Shown here: positions 36,616 through 49,300 of the stretch, in pieces
Numbering within the stretch: the first letter of the stretch is position 1
Layout: each line of letters begins with the position of its first letter
Source of the DNA: Rachycentron canadum
Taxonomy: Eukaryota > Chordata > Actinopteri > Carangiformes > Rachycentridae
Direction of reading: 5' to 3'
Assembly: GCA_038496675.1 (NCBI GenBank)
Contig: CM076653.1
Location: 14,684,767-14,748,766 of the forward strand
DNA length: 64,000 nt
Program-made: the position numbers and the translations under genes
The notes under the pieces: model-generated
What the model was told of the DNA's origin: nothing
Seen by the model: the letters and a program-made list of their open reading frames with translations, nothing else
Databases searched by the model: none

Positions 36616-37079
36616 TGTGTACATCCACCGACCTAAGCAAACATCCAGCCACATGTTGGGTTAATAGGGCCATTTAATGCTTTGTGCATGACAAGAGGAT
36701 AATGTTTATGATTGCACACTAATCAACTGCACATTTATTCTGATGACATGTACAGTTAGTTTGAGTTTTTATGATAGATTAATGTGGAGTGGAGCCCTTT
36801 ACATTCAGCACACTGTCCATTCAAAGTGTAAAATGTTCAATAAGGTTCAGTGTGGATGTTGTTTAAGATTATGATGATAATAAATAATTTATCATTTCTT
36901 ACCACTTTTAACTGTGCTGAATATAAAATATGAAACATTCATATATGATACCTAAAGTTGCCAAACCCACGGAAGTATCACTCTTGTAAATTCATCCATA
37001 CTACAGAAACCTCATAAGAGCATCTAGAGTCAAGAAATATTTTTTAAGGTCACTCTCCAGACATTAGGTTCGCTCCTCA

Positions 37080-37290
37080 CTTTCTGTTCCCTCAGGCCCA
37101 GACACATCAGTCTAATTTGGGCTCTGCTCCAGCTGTATCGATCATGTCTCGGTGGCGGGTGCACACATCATTCTTTTCACCATTTCACAACCTCGGCCTG
37201 CTTTAGTTTTCTCTAATGAAACTGAAGCTCTGCTCTGAGCTTCAGTTTCTGATTGATTGGCATTCTGGTGAGGCAAATAACATCTCTAGT
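37080..37290. promoter_or_regulatory. Candidate conserved element containing a perfect 13-bp hairpin
   Basis: Inference. A repeat-free, balanced-composition block in AT-rich surroundings. It includes the palindromic arms GAAACTGAAGCTC (37218-37230) and GAGCTTCAGTTTC (37237-37249) around a 6-base loop, and TGATTGATTGGC, which resembles a TALE/PBX-type site. Confidence 0.25.
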
Positions 37291-38032
37291 TTTCATATTT
37301 GTCCTGTTGGAGCGGGAAGTGTAAGCTGATATTGCACATAACAACTTGGTTATTTCTCTCTGGCCTTATGTTACCAGGGGGCAGGAGATGCCAGAGGGTG
37401 AGGGGATTGACACATGCAGTGTGTGGATGGTCAGGTGGAGAAAGAAGGCACTAATTTAGTGCCTCTGAGTGTCTATTCTAGGCCTGTTGAGATTACATTT
37501 CTCCTACACCGTCAGACTCTCAGGCATCTGTTGTTGTATAACTGCTGTTGTTTTTTCTCGGCCTTTCTGGCGGGCACCTACCAAGCAGAGTGGTATACAG
37601 GTGTGTTTAACTTGTCTGTTTGCTGACATTTGGCAGCAGATACCTAATACCCTTAACTAACACCTCCCTTCAGTTACTTTGACGAAAATTAGTGTTGATT
37701 TTCAGAGTCTGATAGGTTTTTCAGAATCCAATAGCTGCCTGGTATTGAAGAAAACCATTTGAAAATCTCTAGACACGTAAATTTGGCCTCTTCTTATGCC
37801 TTATCAGTTGTATAGCATTCCTTACTCTATGTGCATGTGTTTACCTAGGATGAGAAGTTAGTCATTGCATTTTAAAAAGCTACTTCAGAATATTTATTAA
37901 GTTTGTAACTTTATACTTTAAAGCTGCAATAACTTGAGAGTTTTGTCCATTAGGGAGCAGGACAGTGCACAGTCAAATAAGCAGCTACCACACACTGCAC
38001 CCTGTCAAAGCTGTTGACTAAATGTTAGCTGT

Positions 38033-38120
38033 GTCCCAATTCAGGGGCCATGTCCTTCGGTCTACGAAGGTGTGGTCTTCGTAGCCAGGGTTTACTGTGA
38101 AGGCCAAACTGAGATGGGAC
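38033..38120. mobile_element. Small MITE-like element with imperfect terminal inverted repeats
   Basis: The left end GTCCCAATTCAGGGGCC and right end GGCCAAACTGAGATGGGAC are inverted partners (GTCCCANNTCA shared). Internally CTACGAAG and CTTCGTAG form a hairpin around GTGTGGT. The GTCCCAATTCAGGG start is, from memory, typical of an abundant fish MITE. No coding capacity. Confidence 0.6.
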
Positions 38121-41100
38121 GATCTGCCTATGGAGGATTCTTGCTTGCGTCTCCAGCTCTGCTCTTCCTGTAACCATGGCAACTTCAGAAAAAAAAGAAG
38201 ACTCCTAAAATATTACTTTTCACTTGCATCTAAGGTTTTTTTTTTTTTCATCGATTAAATTTCGTTTTTTCGTAGTTTTTTCATCATCGTGTTTTCTTTT
38301 GTTTGTTTCTCATGATGGAAAAAAAAAAATCTGTGAGGCAAGTGATTTCTTTTTTAGTTTTTTTTATTTCCTTCACAGAAAAAAAAAATAAATCACTTGC
38401 TTCTCCAGGCTGTTTATACAAATAAAAACTTAAAGGAATATGTGAAAAATGATTTATTCATGGAAACAAGACAAAGATTCAGGAAAACAGATTGACATTA
38501 AAAAGACCTTAACAGGGGTCTGATCTGCAGCCAGCCGCTTAAGTTGTCACCAGAGACTTACCAAGAGATGTTGTCCAAGAGGGTGTCTACCTCAACTTTG
38601 ATCAGACCATGTACTGCTCTGCATGTTGCCGGTAAACCAAGCTGTGTTGTTTCAGTCAGTCTACGGCTGCACAGATGTGAAGTTTAAGGCCTGGAGATAT
38701 TAAAATCATAGGCCTCATTAAACCCAGTTATTTATGTTCATCTAACCCCCACCCCACCATACTCCCACCCCACCTCACAGCAACTCAGCCACTCAGATCA
38801 AGTCTCCCTGGCAGTGCGGTGGTTGTGAATTGTCGTCTAAATAACAGCAGCTGTGAGAGCCTGTCGACTCAGACTGACTGATATCTTGGCTAAGGATGCT
38901 CCCGGATCACAATAAAACTGTCACAGACATTTTATCATCTACATTCCACGCTCAGGACTTTTCCACACATCTTAAATTTCCTTCAGTTGAGCAGCAAGAT
39001 GGACAAAGTCTCATCTTGCCAACTTGCATAGTGTACATCCTCTCACACACACTTCACTCCTCGCTTTCATTGTCTCTGGTAACGGTAAGAGCTGTAGTCG
39101 TCTCGTCCAACATGTTCAAACACCTTTTATGGCAGCGACGTCGATCTGCTAAATCACTCTGACTCTAACACGGCTTGATAAACTGGCCAGAATTAAATTA
39201 TGTATGGATGTTCATTATCCTCCGAGGATGATTCTTAGATGATAATTAAAGTTTTTTATTATTTAAAAACTGTCTTTTGACTTCTTGTCCGAAACCAATC
39301 TGGACCAATCTTTACAAAATTTTCCCCAGATCATCGATGGACTTTGCTCCCAGTTTGTCACTTTGTTTAAAAAGTCATCATCATTTTTTTTTTTTTTTTA
39401 AATCAAAATACAGAATTTTCACTTTAAGCTGAAATGTGGGACCTGTGTATTTCCTCATGATTTGTCCTCAGAACTTTCCTTAAAGCAACACTCAATGAAA
39501 CCTTTCTCCTGACAGGGACCTCTAGTACGTTTAATTAAAACAAACATTAACTGGACCTGGGTTATGGGACATGAATTCTGGGATGAACTAACCCTAACCA
39601 TCTCTCCATATTGCAAGATGTAGGCACACAACTTCCTGCTCGGGCACTTGGCGTTGGTGAACCCTATTCTTTGTAGTTACCATCCGGCCTTGCCTTTAAA
39701 GCCATCATCAGGTCAAAATGTTGTTTTTCACAAGCCTTTAGGTCCTAGTCACCTCACCCTGATGGCAATTTTGGAATTTTCTTCTTCACCTCCACTACTT
39801 TAAAGGCTCCACGTATAATTTTGTCAATATGTACTTTGGTCTTTCCTACAGTTCTGAAAGTGTGTGATTTAGTGGACAGAGCAGAATCCAGATGGCCATG
39901 AGCCTTAAACTTGTGCTCTTGTTTTCTGCCTTTGGCTCATCATCTACATCTATTGTTGTCTTACCCTGTTGTCACAAAGTAGAATTAGCTCTTGTGACCT
40001 ACAACATGTATAATCTGTGCGTGATCCAGACCATGGGCAGCTTTCCTGTGTGAATACCTTTAATATGGATGTTTCATCAGTCAGCCAGCCAGGATGGAGT
40101 AGATGTTGCCACTGATATGACAGCTTCGTGCGGTCCGCAGCCATCCTGGGTGGGCGAGGCCGGCTACGGTTTAACAGGATAATCTCCACGACAGGCTCAG
40201 CCCTTTGTTCCTCTTCAAAGGATCTTTGAAAGGGAAATATCCACCTCAGGTTTTACAGCCAGAGTTAAATCCCTCAGACAGGACAGACAAGTCCCTTCAC
40301 CAGAGACCAGTATCCACAGTCCATTAAATAACACTCAATGGCTGGATGCCATTTTCACTTCTGTTTTTTTCTCTTGTGCCTTTCATGCAGTTGCATGACT
40401 CAGACAGTTGTGTGGCTCCATTTGTGTTTGTGTGTGTACTCTTACACACACATCCATGTACATATGCATAAGGGAGCGTTTCACCCCGTGCCCTGGTCTG
40501 AATACAGTATGCTAGAGGTCAGACAGACCAAGGCCATGACAATACAACTAGACAAACATGGGCCTGACCTTTTAACGTTTGACCTGGCCCCCAGCCCCCC
40601 ACCCTGACCAACAGCAAAAGAGGGATGAAGGAAGACAAAAGGAATGAGGGATGGGAGCTGATGAGAGTTGCTCCACAGGGCTTAAAAGACTGGTTTGATA
40701 TTTTAAACAAATTTATTAATGTTGAATTTGCTGCCTCATTGTAAAGAGGTCAAATGGGGCTAACTGCGGTGACGTAAAATCACTGATAGTGATTTACACA
40801 AGAGTAACTTCTCATTAAGACACTTAACCTTGGTGAGACATAGATGTAATTACTTTTTAGTGTAACACAGACAAAACTGTGGCTTATTGAGTTGATACAC
40901 AAGTTTATAAAAAAATATAATTTGAATGTAATTTGAGAGAAAAACAGTAAAAATACACTTTTGGAATGTTTGAAGTAAAAGCAGGCACACATTTCATTTT
41001 GATACCATAGTGTGCTTACAGTAGCACTACGCCCTCTACGTGATTTAATCTAATTCAAACCTATTTTAGCCTTAAAGATGCAATATCTATATATATATAG

Positions 41101-42916
41101 ATATCTATATATATCTATATATATATAAAATATATATCTAATATGGGCTGTATGACTGTGTGTGATGTCAAAGTGATCACTTGTAAGCAACAGAGTCTCT
41201 GGAGATCTCCTTACCTCTGTTTTAGCATCTTTCAACTCAGTGTTTTGGTTTTACCTTTACTGTTAAGTTCACTGATCTCTCACCACTGTCATGTCTCCCA
41301 CAGGAAAGATCCACTGTAAATCGCCCTTCCAGTGCCACACAGTTACAGACTAAGTTAGCAGCCAGCTGCTGAACAAAGTGGAGCCTTAAGCAGCTAAAGA
41401 AAGAAATAATTCCTCTATGAGTTGAAGACACAACCAGAGCTAAAATGAGAGTGAATATTGGAAATAAATTCATACGATAGACACAAACACAACTTCAAAT
41501 GAATGTGAACGTTTCTTTGTGTCCATAAATAGATAAATGTTCGCTCTTGTGTTAGGCTGAACAGGCAGCTGACTCCAGAGACAGTCAAACTAGGTTGAAT
41601 GAAAAAAATTCTTTCTGCAATTTCTTATATATATATATATCAATACTGAAATAAACAACATTAAAAGTTAAAAAAACTCAAAATTATTATTTCTTAAGAC
41701 AAAAATCATCTCAATCCCATTTAATTAATCACATTTTGATTCCAATGTTGGTAAATTCTTATTAAAACATGTAAATACATCCCCACCCACTATATTATTT
41801 TTCTGACATTGTGCAAAGACAACAGTGCGATAACACTGCAGTGCCTTCTCACAAATAGTGAACAGTTTTTGGATTAACTTTCTAATTGGCAAATGTTTGG
41901 TTTGATATCCTAAGTAAATGTTATAAATAAGTTGTGATCTTTGGATAAAGAGCCCTGTAACACAACCAGAAATATCTCTACCTACAATAACAATACTCAA
42001 CATTTGTAAAGTTAGAGCTATAATTACTATAAAATAATATATTATTGGCAGTAGCTTAAGTATTATTGTGACACCAAGAGATGTTATTTTGCGTCAACAG
42101 TTATTGATTTTAATTTAATATTGCAATTTTTCCATCCAACTCCATAAATCTGATAATCAATCAACTGTAATCCAGAAACATCAGATGGTCTTTAAACACA
42201 AAATAAATGTAATTGGACACACTAAACCTTTGGCCCCTGCATCCTCACACATCGACTAATATTATCATCTCTCCCTTGTTCAGTTGTTCATTCCTGCTGG
42301 TGGGTGTATGTTGTACATGTGTTATATACGCTGCCATGCATACGTGTGAACACAATCTCCCTGGTCGGCCTAACAGACACAGGGCTACATGTCACCATGA
42401 CACGCAGACTAATGCAGGAACAAGCGGGACATGGATTAAGCCAAAATCCTAAATGGGATTCCATTATGGTGCTGTGGTCATGATGGAGACCAGGCAGGTG
42501 TGCTGCAACAATGAGCTCTTGTGCATGTGGAAGTTGAAGTAGAGTGTGTGTGTGGGTATGTGTGTATATATAGTGCATGTGTGCATGTTGGTATGTGTGT
42601 GTAAAGGTGACCAAATACACTCACTAATGCCAAAAATATGAGGTAAACACTTGAGGACGGTTGTTTTGTTGAGAAATACATAGCTTTAGATTTAAGCTGG
42701 AGAAACGACACGTTTCTCCTCTTACAAATAAAAGGCTGAATTCATATTCAAGCATTAAATTGACTTATGGTGGCTAATAGGAGATAATATTAGCAAACTT
42801 TAAGTAGAGTCATTCCCATATTGAGCATTAGTCAGTTTGCTGACTTTTTTGTGTCATATCAATGTCGATATTTTGGAAGGACAAAATTGTCCCTACCAAA
42901 GTTTATATGCCTTTGG
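38121..42916. other. Intergenic DNA
   Basis: No gene recognised. T-rich and A-rich tracts at 38229-38400 include an inverted repeat of GCAAGTGATTT (38338-38348) and AAATCACTTGC (38390-38400). Poly-T lies near 39385-39400, TA repeats at about 41083-41141 and 41626-41641, and a TG-rich tract at 42543-42605. Confidence 0.75.
41083..41141. repeat. (TATC/TA)n microsatellite
   Basis: Alternating ATATCTATATAT units, about 60 bp, self-complementary. Confidence 0.85.
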
Positions 42917-43054
42917 TCTATAAAAGTGGACGTAAACTCTGGGTCTGCTAAGTGAACCATAGCAATTTTATTAAAGTCAGATTCTAACACTGAAGACACC
43001 AAATGGACCTACTCCAAGAATAAGAGCTGAAGAAATCTGACTTCTTTTTACAAC
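42917..43054 (+). repeat. Scrambled partial copy of the 43-kb repeat family
   Basis: It begins GGTCTATAAAAGTGGACGTA and AACTCTGGGTCTGCTAAGTG, the start of the family consensus. It then carries a short inverted piece (AAATCTGACTTCTTTTTACA is the reverse complement of the family's TTGTTAAAGAAGTCAGATT region) before the full copy begins at 43055. Confidence 0.65.
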
Positions 43055-43570
43055 CATAGACTGTTAGTGGACATAGACTCTGGGTCTGTAAAGTGAAGCC
43101 AAAGCTGAAGAGCCTTAAACCTTCATTCTATCTAATGACCATCAGGGGGCGACTCCACTGGTTGTTAAAGAAGTCAGATTGTATTGAAGTCTATGTGAAA
43201 ATGTCCCTACTTCTCCATTGATTTATTAGCTCAGTAAATGTTTTCCTAATGAGTTTATGGTCTCAGTCTCTAGTTTTAAGTCTTCAATACAACATGATGT
43301 TCATTTTTTAAATGATGGTCCATTTAGAGGAAAATAGACCAGAAAGCAGGGGATGAATTAAGGGGTGTGGCTACTGTGTGATTGACAGGCTGTACCACAA
43401 AATCAGGATAGAGTACAGAGCAGGTCAGATCCACCCCTCACTCCTCCTCAGGTCCACCTTCTCCTCCAAATATGGTTTCTACTTGTTTGAAAAAACCAAG
43501 ATGGCTGACAGACAAATTACAAACTGGAGGCTTCAAAATGGCAGCTCACAAACCAATGGGTGAAGTCACG
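43055..43570 (+). repeat. Interspersed repeat family, nearly full copy
   Basis: About 510 bp, alignable by eye to 60631-61142 with few differences: GACTCTGGGTCTGTAAAGTG, CGACTCCACTGGTTGTTAAA, GAAGTCAGATTGTATTGAAG and ACCAAGATGGCTGACAGACA. The start (CATAGACTGT...GTGGACATAGACTC) and the AACCAATGGGTGAAGTCAC end fit a short non-autonomous element abundant in fish. The superfamily is not assigned, and there is no transposase coding. Confidence 0.9.
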
Positions 43571-44873
43571 CAGGGCTGTCACAGAGGGCTACTCATTTAT
43601 TGGTCCCTACCAATAAATGAGTTGGCACTGTTTTGTTGCAGTCATTAGATAATTTTGATAATTAGATAATTTTGATGTGCCCTCCCAACCGATTTAGACT
43701 TGCTAATACGGTTTGGCTGAAGGGCAGGGACTATCTGTCATTAGTAGTTACCATCCAGCCTATCATCATGTACATTTCTTTTCTTTTTTATAATGATATT
43801 TATTATCTTTATTCTGACACATTGGTTTGTCAAAGTCATTTACAGATAATAATTCAATCATTTTCGTGGGATATCACAGTCAGTTTGTGATGATCATCAC
43901 TTAAATGTGTCATTAACTTGTACTATGATTCCCCTAACAAAGCTTTTGTGAATAGAATTATAACAGTAAGTTTGAGCACCACAAAACCACGACTTTCTCC
44001 GGAGCATAAAATATACTTGGAAAACTTTTGATTTTGAGGTAACGTGCATACAAAAAATTCTTCACATTCACTGTCCCTTTCAGAGACACTTCTTCTCACC
44101 ATCACCGTGATGGTCGCCCACAGCACTCAAACCCAATCGTAAATTATGGCAGGACAAGGCAGACCACACAAATGAAGAGGTGATGAGAGCAGCCACCTGT
44201 GGAGAGAAAGTCACCGAGGAAGGATAAAGATTTTCGAAGGGTGGATGTTAGGTTGTTGTTGCTTTAAGGGGTGGGCGGTGGGGGAGTGAATTCTGTATGC
44301 TTTGACCTCCTGCTCCGCTACATCTTTATTTCATGGCTGACAAAGTGAATGCCAATGCAGTGTAAGGAATTCTGCCTCCACGTCTGATTTATGGTCCTCA
44401 GCTGCTGTCAGCCACCAGCTGGCCTTCAGATGGGCCTCAGAGGGCAGCAGACAGACACACGGACAGACAGAAGAAGGCTCACGAGTTGGGTAAGAGGAAA
44501 ATAAAGAGGAAATGATGGCTTTCCTGGATCACTTTCATATGATGTGTTTTAGTGGTCTGGTCATGATATAAAATAATCAGAAATCAAACATTGTTGTCAG
44601 TTGACAGTTTCAATAAAAGAACCAATATCAACACAATGAAGACATGTTTGACACCTGAACAATGCTATGTGTGCACGGCGGCTCAGCCAGAGATTCAGGT
44701 GTATTAACACTTATTAACGTAGCATAGTGTCGCTGAAATGAGGAGCATCCTATTAGTTCACTTCTTTCTAAATTCACACACACTTTCAAATTAGCCTTGG
44801 ATCAATTTATTTCTTGTTTTTAAAGATATTGTTTTGGGTTATTGTTTTTTTTTTTTTATTTTGGTAACTGCAG

Positions 44874-44887
44874 AGAGCGAGAGAGGA

Positions 44888-44919
<32 letters not shown>

Positions 44920-44920
44920 G
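44874..44920. repeat. (GA)n microsatellite
   Basis: About 47 bp of GA with single-base interruptions. Confidence 0.9.
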
Positions 44921-44937
44921 CTGTTTGCAGTTTGGAC

Positions 44938-44984
44938 TAAGCCTTTATTGTACTCGCTCTACCAGGTGAGCCACCTGGGCAACC
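44938..44984 (-). mobile_element. tRNA-like SINE head fragment
   Basis: The minus strand reads GGCTCACCTGGTAGAGCGAG, an A-box-like polymerase III promoter motif also seen at 25510-25582. The B-box side is not clear and a GA repeat abuts it, so only the 5' head survives. Confidence 0.45.
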
Positions 44985-46089
44985 CGACTCAGTCAGTTTG
45001 AAGGGGCTGCAGGACCTGGGTCCTTGCCACGAGCGAGTGGTGGCGACTGTTGTTTGATGAGAGCCTTGGACATCGTTGCATGTACAAGAAAAGAGATTAT
45101 AATCCATCTTCTGATCTTGCAGGATGCAGTGAGTTGCTGTCTGAAAGTGACAACATGGGTCAGAGTGAGCTGGTTAGCATGTTAATTTCAACATCTGGAG
45201 ACTGATGTTGGTAGTTATAAGTAAAGGAATGAAGTTCGATGCTGAACTTGCAATATTTCTTTAGTTAATGCTAATGTTAGTTATGTAGCAAAACTTACAG
45301 AAAGCTCCTTTAACCTTTCTCTCAGCTCCCACTGGAGCCACAAAAGACTTGAAATATCCACATTTCTTTCTGCCTCCGTTCTCCCCACCATCTGTAAACA
45401 TAATTAAATGTGTGAAATCAGTGTCCCTTTAACACAGAAACCAGGGTGTTGCTCTGATGCAACAGGTGTTCTCATATTCACCACTAGAGTAGTAAAATAA
45501 TAATTCAAAGTCATCTTCATATACATATAAAGCTTTAGAGCCCAAGAAACAATTTTTGAAAATAGTCCGAATTGGACCATGTGTGAATAAAATCTGTAGT
45601 ATGAACTGCTTGATGCCTGTGATGAAGGGATTCTCAAGTGGATCTTAACTTCTCAAAATACAATGATACTTGTAAGATCATGGCAATGATGACATGTTTT
45701 TGCTTTTACTCCTTACATAGTTATAATTGTGGACCTTGTCGCTTTTAAGCTAAAAAACCTTCTAATTCCACTCGTGTGAATTCTTGATACAGGTTGAAAG
45801 AATCAAATCAAACCAAATGTTCAAATTGTCTCAAACCAAATTTGGTTTGCTTGTGTCAACTCAACTGTTACTTGAGCTTTATCATCTGACAAACCTGAAC
45901 GTGACAAACACTAATCCTCGTCCTTTCAGAGGTCCTTTCTATATCATGACATTTTGTGAGACCTGTGACGTAATCTTTTCCCCGACTCTCTTCACTGTGA
46001 AAAACGCCAAAAAGTAATCTTTGAAAAATGAATAAGAAAAGACATAAGGGAGAGGGTGTGGAGACAGAAAGAGCGTGTTAAGAAAGTAA

Positions 46090-46330
46090 TCTGAATTCAG
46101 GCCTCATTCCCACCATTGATCTGGACGTTGAGAGGGAAACCAAAATGTTTGGCTTATTTTAGCCAATTAAGCTGTGAGAGAGCCAATTGTGCATGTGCTA
46201 TTGAGCGTCTCTTTGCTCAAAGTGCTTATTGTCAGGCTGCTTGCAGAAGGATCAATTGCAGCCACTGTGATTGGATTAGACACGTAATCAATGCTGGTCA
46301 CTAATACATTAACAAGGTAATTATAGCAAC
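46090..46330. promoter_or_regulatory. Candidate conserved non-coding element in the sim1 desert
   Basis: Inference. A dense, repeat-free block with several homeodomain-like ATT-core sites (GCCAATTAAG, GGATCAATTGC, GTAATCAATGC, GGTAATTATAG) and a TGATTGGATTAGA stretch. Of all blocks in the desert it looks most like a vertebrate developmental enhancer, but conservation was not measurable. Confidence 0.35.
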
Positions 46331-49300
46331 CCCGCTACAACGAATGCAACACACCCTCATTCTTAAATATTACAGGCTTGGGTGAAAACGACTAAAGATT
46401 CACACCCCCTCCAAAGACATCACATCAGTCTCTTTTCTGTCCTACACACAAAACACACGCACTCACACAAAGCACTGCCCCCTACTGCTCCTGTGGAGAA
46501 GGTGTTAATCACATTACTAATGATGATACTTCACACTCCTGCCATAAAGACAGTGCGGCAGCAGCCGCAGGGCCCGGACACTTAAATCTCCCCACAGTTT
46601 AAAGCCATTATTCTTACACATGAACAGTGATGTCTAATGCCTGGCTGAGCCCGTGTGTGTCTACACTGTGCACATCAGTGCTGACATGTCGCCAGTGCCA
46701 CAGACATTCAAGCACTTTTAGATTCAACATCAAAAATCAATTTCCCGTAATTACTTAAAAAGCTACAGATGTTGACTGGACGTGAATGGAGGTCTTTGCA
46801 TTAGGACTGAATGCATTGCAGTATCATGAGCATATCTCTCATGAGCTTTAATGCAGTAATGAATACAGGAGCTGAGATACAAAAACAACAGCCTCCTCAA
46901 AACCTTAAATCAATATACAAATAATAATAATGAATAAACACATGTAACCACAATGAACTAGTCGAGCTCCTTTTAAATATGAGACAGTTTGCACTGTGTA
47001 CAGTGGAAGTTAATAGGCTTCCATAGACTTCAATGCAATATACTGTATAACTCATAATGAAATGTAATCCCATTTCGAAAGCTTATGTTAAACACTGATT
47101 ATTTAAAATTTTGAATGGAGTTTATACTGTTCACAGACACATTTGATAAATTACAGAAAAAGGCATGATATTGAATATTATATTATATTAACCACATATC
47201 AATATACAATATATACAACATATGTTTATAGATGGGCAAAAAAAGAATAGAACAAATTAGAGACAAGACGACTGGTTAGACAAACAAAAACACACAGTCC
47301 AGCAGAAGTAGACAAAGAGAAAAGAAAATGAAACTAAGGTCAGGATATAGATGTGAGCTCATCTTGTTTCCTCTCTTTTTGATGGCAGTGAGCAGAGAGA
47401 GTGTGGGAGATCTTCAAGTGGTTAGTGGTGCAAAGTATTCTCAAACACTGTCACGTTTAACAGCGCTCGCTGCTGTTAACTGTTTAAAGGCCCAGCGCTG
47501 CTTTGAAGAGCTGTCTCTTTGTCTGGTGGATGGGGACTGGGGGGCTTAGCCGACCTGCTTGGTATTCCCCCCGAGGCTTTGTGCCTTTGGCTACCATATG
47601 GGAGAGAGAGAACAGTCACATAAGTACTTAAGCAAAGTTTATATTTACCCAGGAATTTTCTCAGCTTTGCTTTACTTTAGTGGAAAAACAATAACCAGGC
47701 TGAATTGACGCTACCATTATAAGCACTTATGCAAAGTTCATATTAGCAATGGAAATTTCAACCTTGGCAGGAATGTCCATGAGACAGTACATAATGATTC
47801 GACTGCTCTTTTCTCAACTCTGAGCAAGCAGGGCTGTGAAGACATGAAAGACGACGTGAGGAACTCTTAACCATTATTACTGTTTTACTTCAGCCAGAAT
47901 GCTTTTTTTCTTTTTTACTCTCAGTAAACATCTCCTTCTTCAATGCACTTAAAGTGACAGTTTAAATTAAAAACAAGTTTTGGAAAAGTTAAGGACTGAA
48001 AGGGCTGTGTAAAATATTTGTGTGGCCATAGGTGAGTGGACAGATACATATTTAAATGCAGAATTTGAGACACTTCAAATACAAATGTCACAGATACAAG
48101 TTTCTTTTGTTGTAGACTTTGAGTTTAAGAATAAACAAGGTTCCTAAAAATTTAATTACAGAGAAACTGTTTTACAAAATTTTGTGATTGACATTTGTGG
48201 TATATCTTTCATTTCCAGGATTCAACCTTTTCCATGTCCAGAATTTAGAAAACATACCTTTAAGTGCCATATACATTTAAATAAATGATAAGTAAAACAA
48301 TTCAACAGCACTATCTCTTTCATAGTGTCCTTACATTATTTTAACATAAAGTAGATCAAATTCAGAGTAAGCAGGCATCATGTTACAGTCAGAAACATGG
48401 CACAGCCCACATTAACCCTAATAAATGAAATATTAAAATAAATTGATAAATTTACTTAACAAGACAGTGTGCTACATTGCCAGATACTAATGTACCTCAC
48501 AGACATCAAGGTGACAATAGAAAGAAACAACTGATGGATCAGATCTAAACACCAAACCAAAACTATCTGCATGGCACAAGTTCCGGGCCCCGTCTGGCCC
48601 CTCACTCCTCTCCCAGCTGCCATGTCTGCCCCCAGGTGTTTATTCTGTGTGCACTGTGTGGTGTGTGTGATGTCCTCTTATTAAGTACAAATATAAAGAC
48701 ACTGCAAACAAAATCTCATTGGAATTAATGCAAATATAAGTACTGGTATAACTAACCTGAAGCTAACTATTTTTCCATAGAATTTGAGAACCAGGAAGTT
48801 GTTGGCTCCACTTTGTCAACTTGAATTACATGAATAACTCGAGTTACTCATGTGTTTGTCTGTACTGAAACATAGCAGAACATATGACAGCTGTTTACCA
48901 AATAACTCCCCGTAAAGCTGTCCATCTGGATAACTGAGCATCAGCCCAGTGCATGCTGGGAGATTAGACTGAGCCTGCTTGGCTAAATTCAATATTTACC
49001 AAAGAGGCTGCTGTCAACACTTCTCTGTTACAGTTAGTCTGTGTGTGTGTCTGTGTGTGTGTCTGTGTGTGTGCCCTGAATGAAAGAAAAGTGAATGTGT
49101 TTCTGTTGTGTTGAAGCTTGTGTTGAAATAATAGGGTTTGTCAACTTAAATGCAAAAACCCTTCATGTCCACTGATTATACTAATATCTAAGTACATTGT
49201 TTAAATGTGGAGATGTGTGTATTGGGTGGAGGCAGAGAGATGGGGGTGTAATTGATTACATATGATAAGCATTTACACTGGCCTTTAATTCTTCACTGTG

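Larger units (their letters stand above)
29181..38032. other. Intergenic DNA with minor repeats
   Basis: No gene recognised. A TA-rich tract lies at about 30541-30605. The region 30620-31250 is CT-rich with reiterated CTCCTGCT/CTCCAG-type words. GA and TA repeats occur near 31588-31605 and 31777-31795, a possible Tc1 end at 32320-32356, T-rich DNA near 33958-33990, a possible LTR-like fragment at 34240-34500, very AT-rich DNA at 35800-36600, and a complex block with a perfect hairpin at 37080-37290. Confidence 0.75.
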
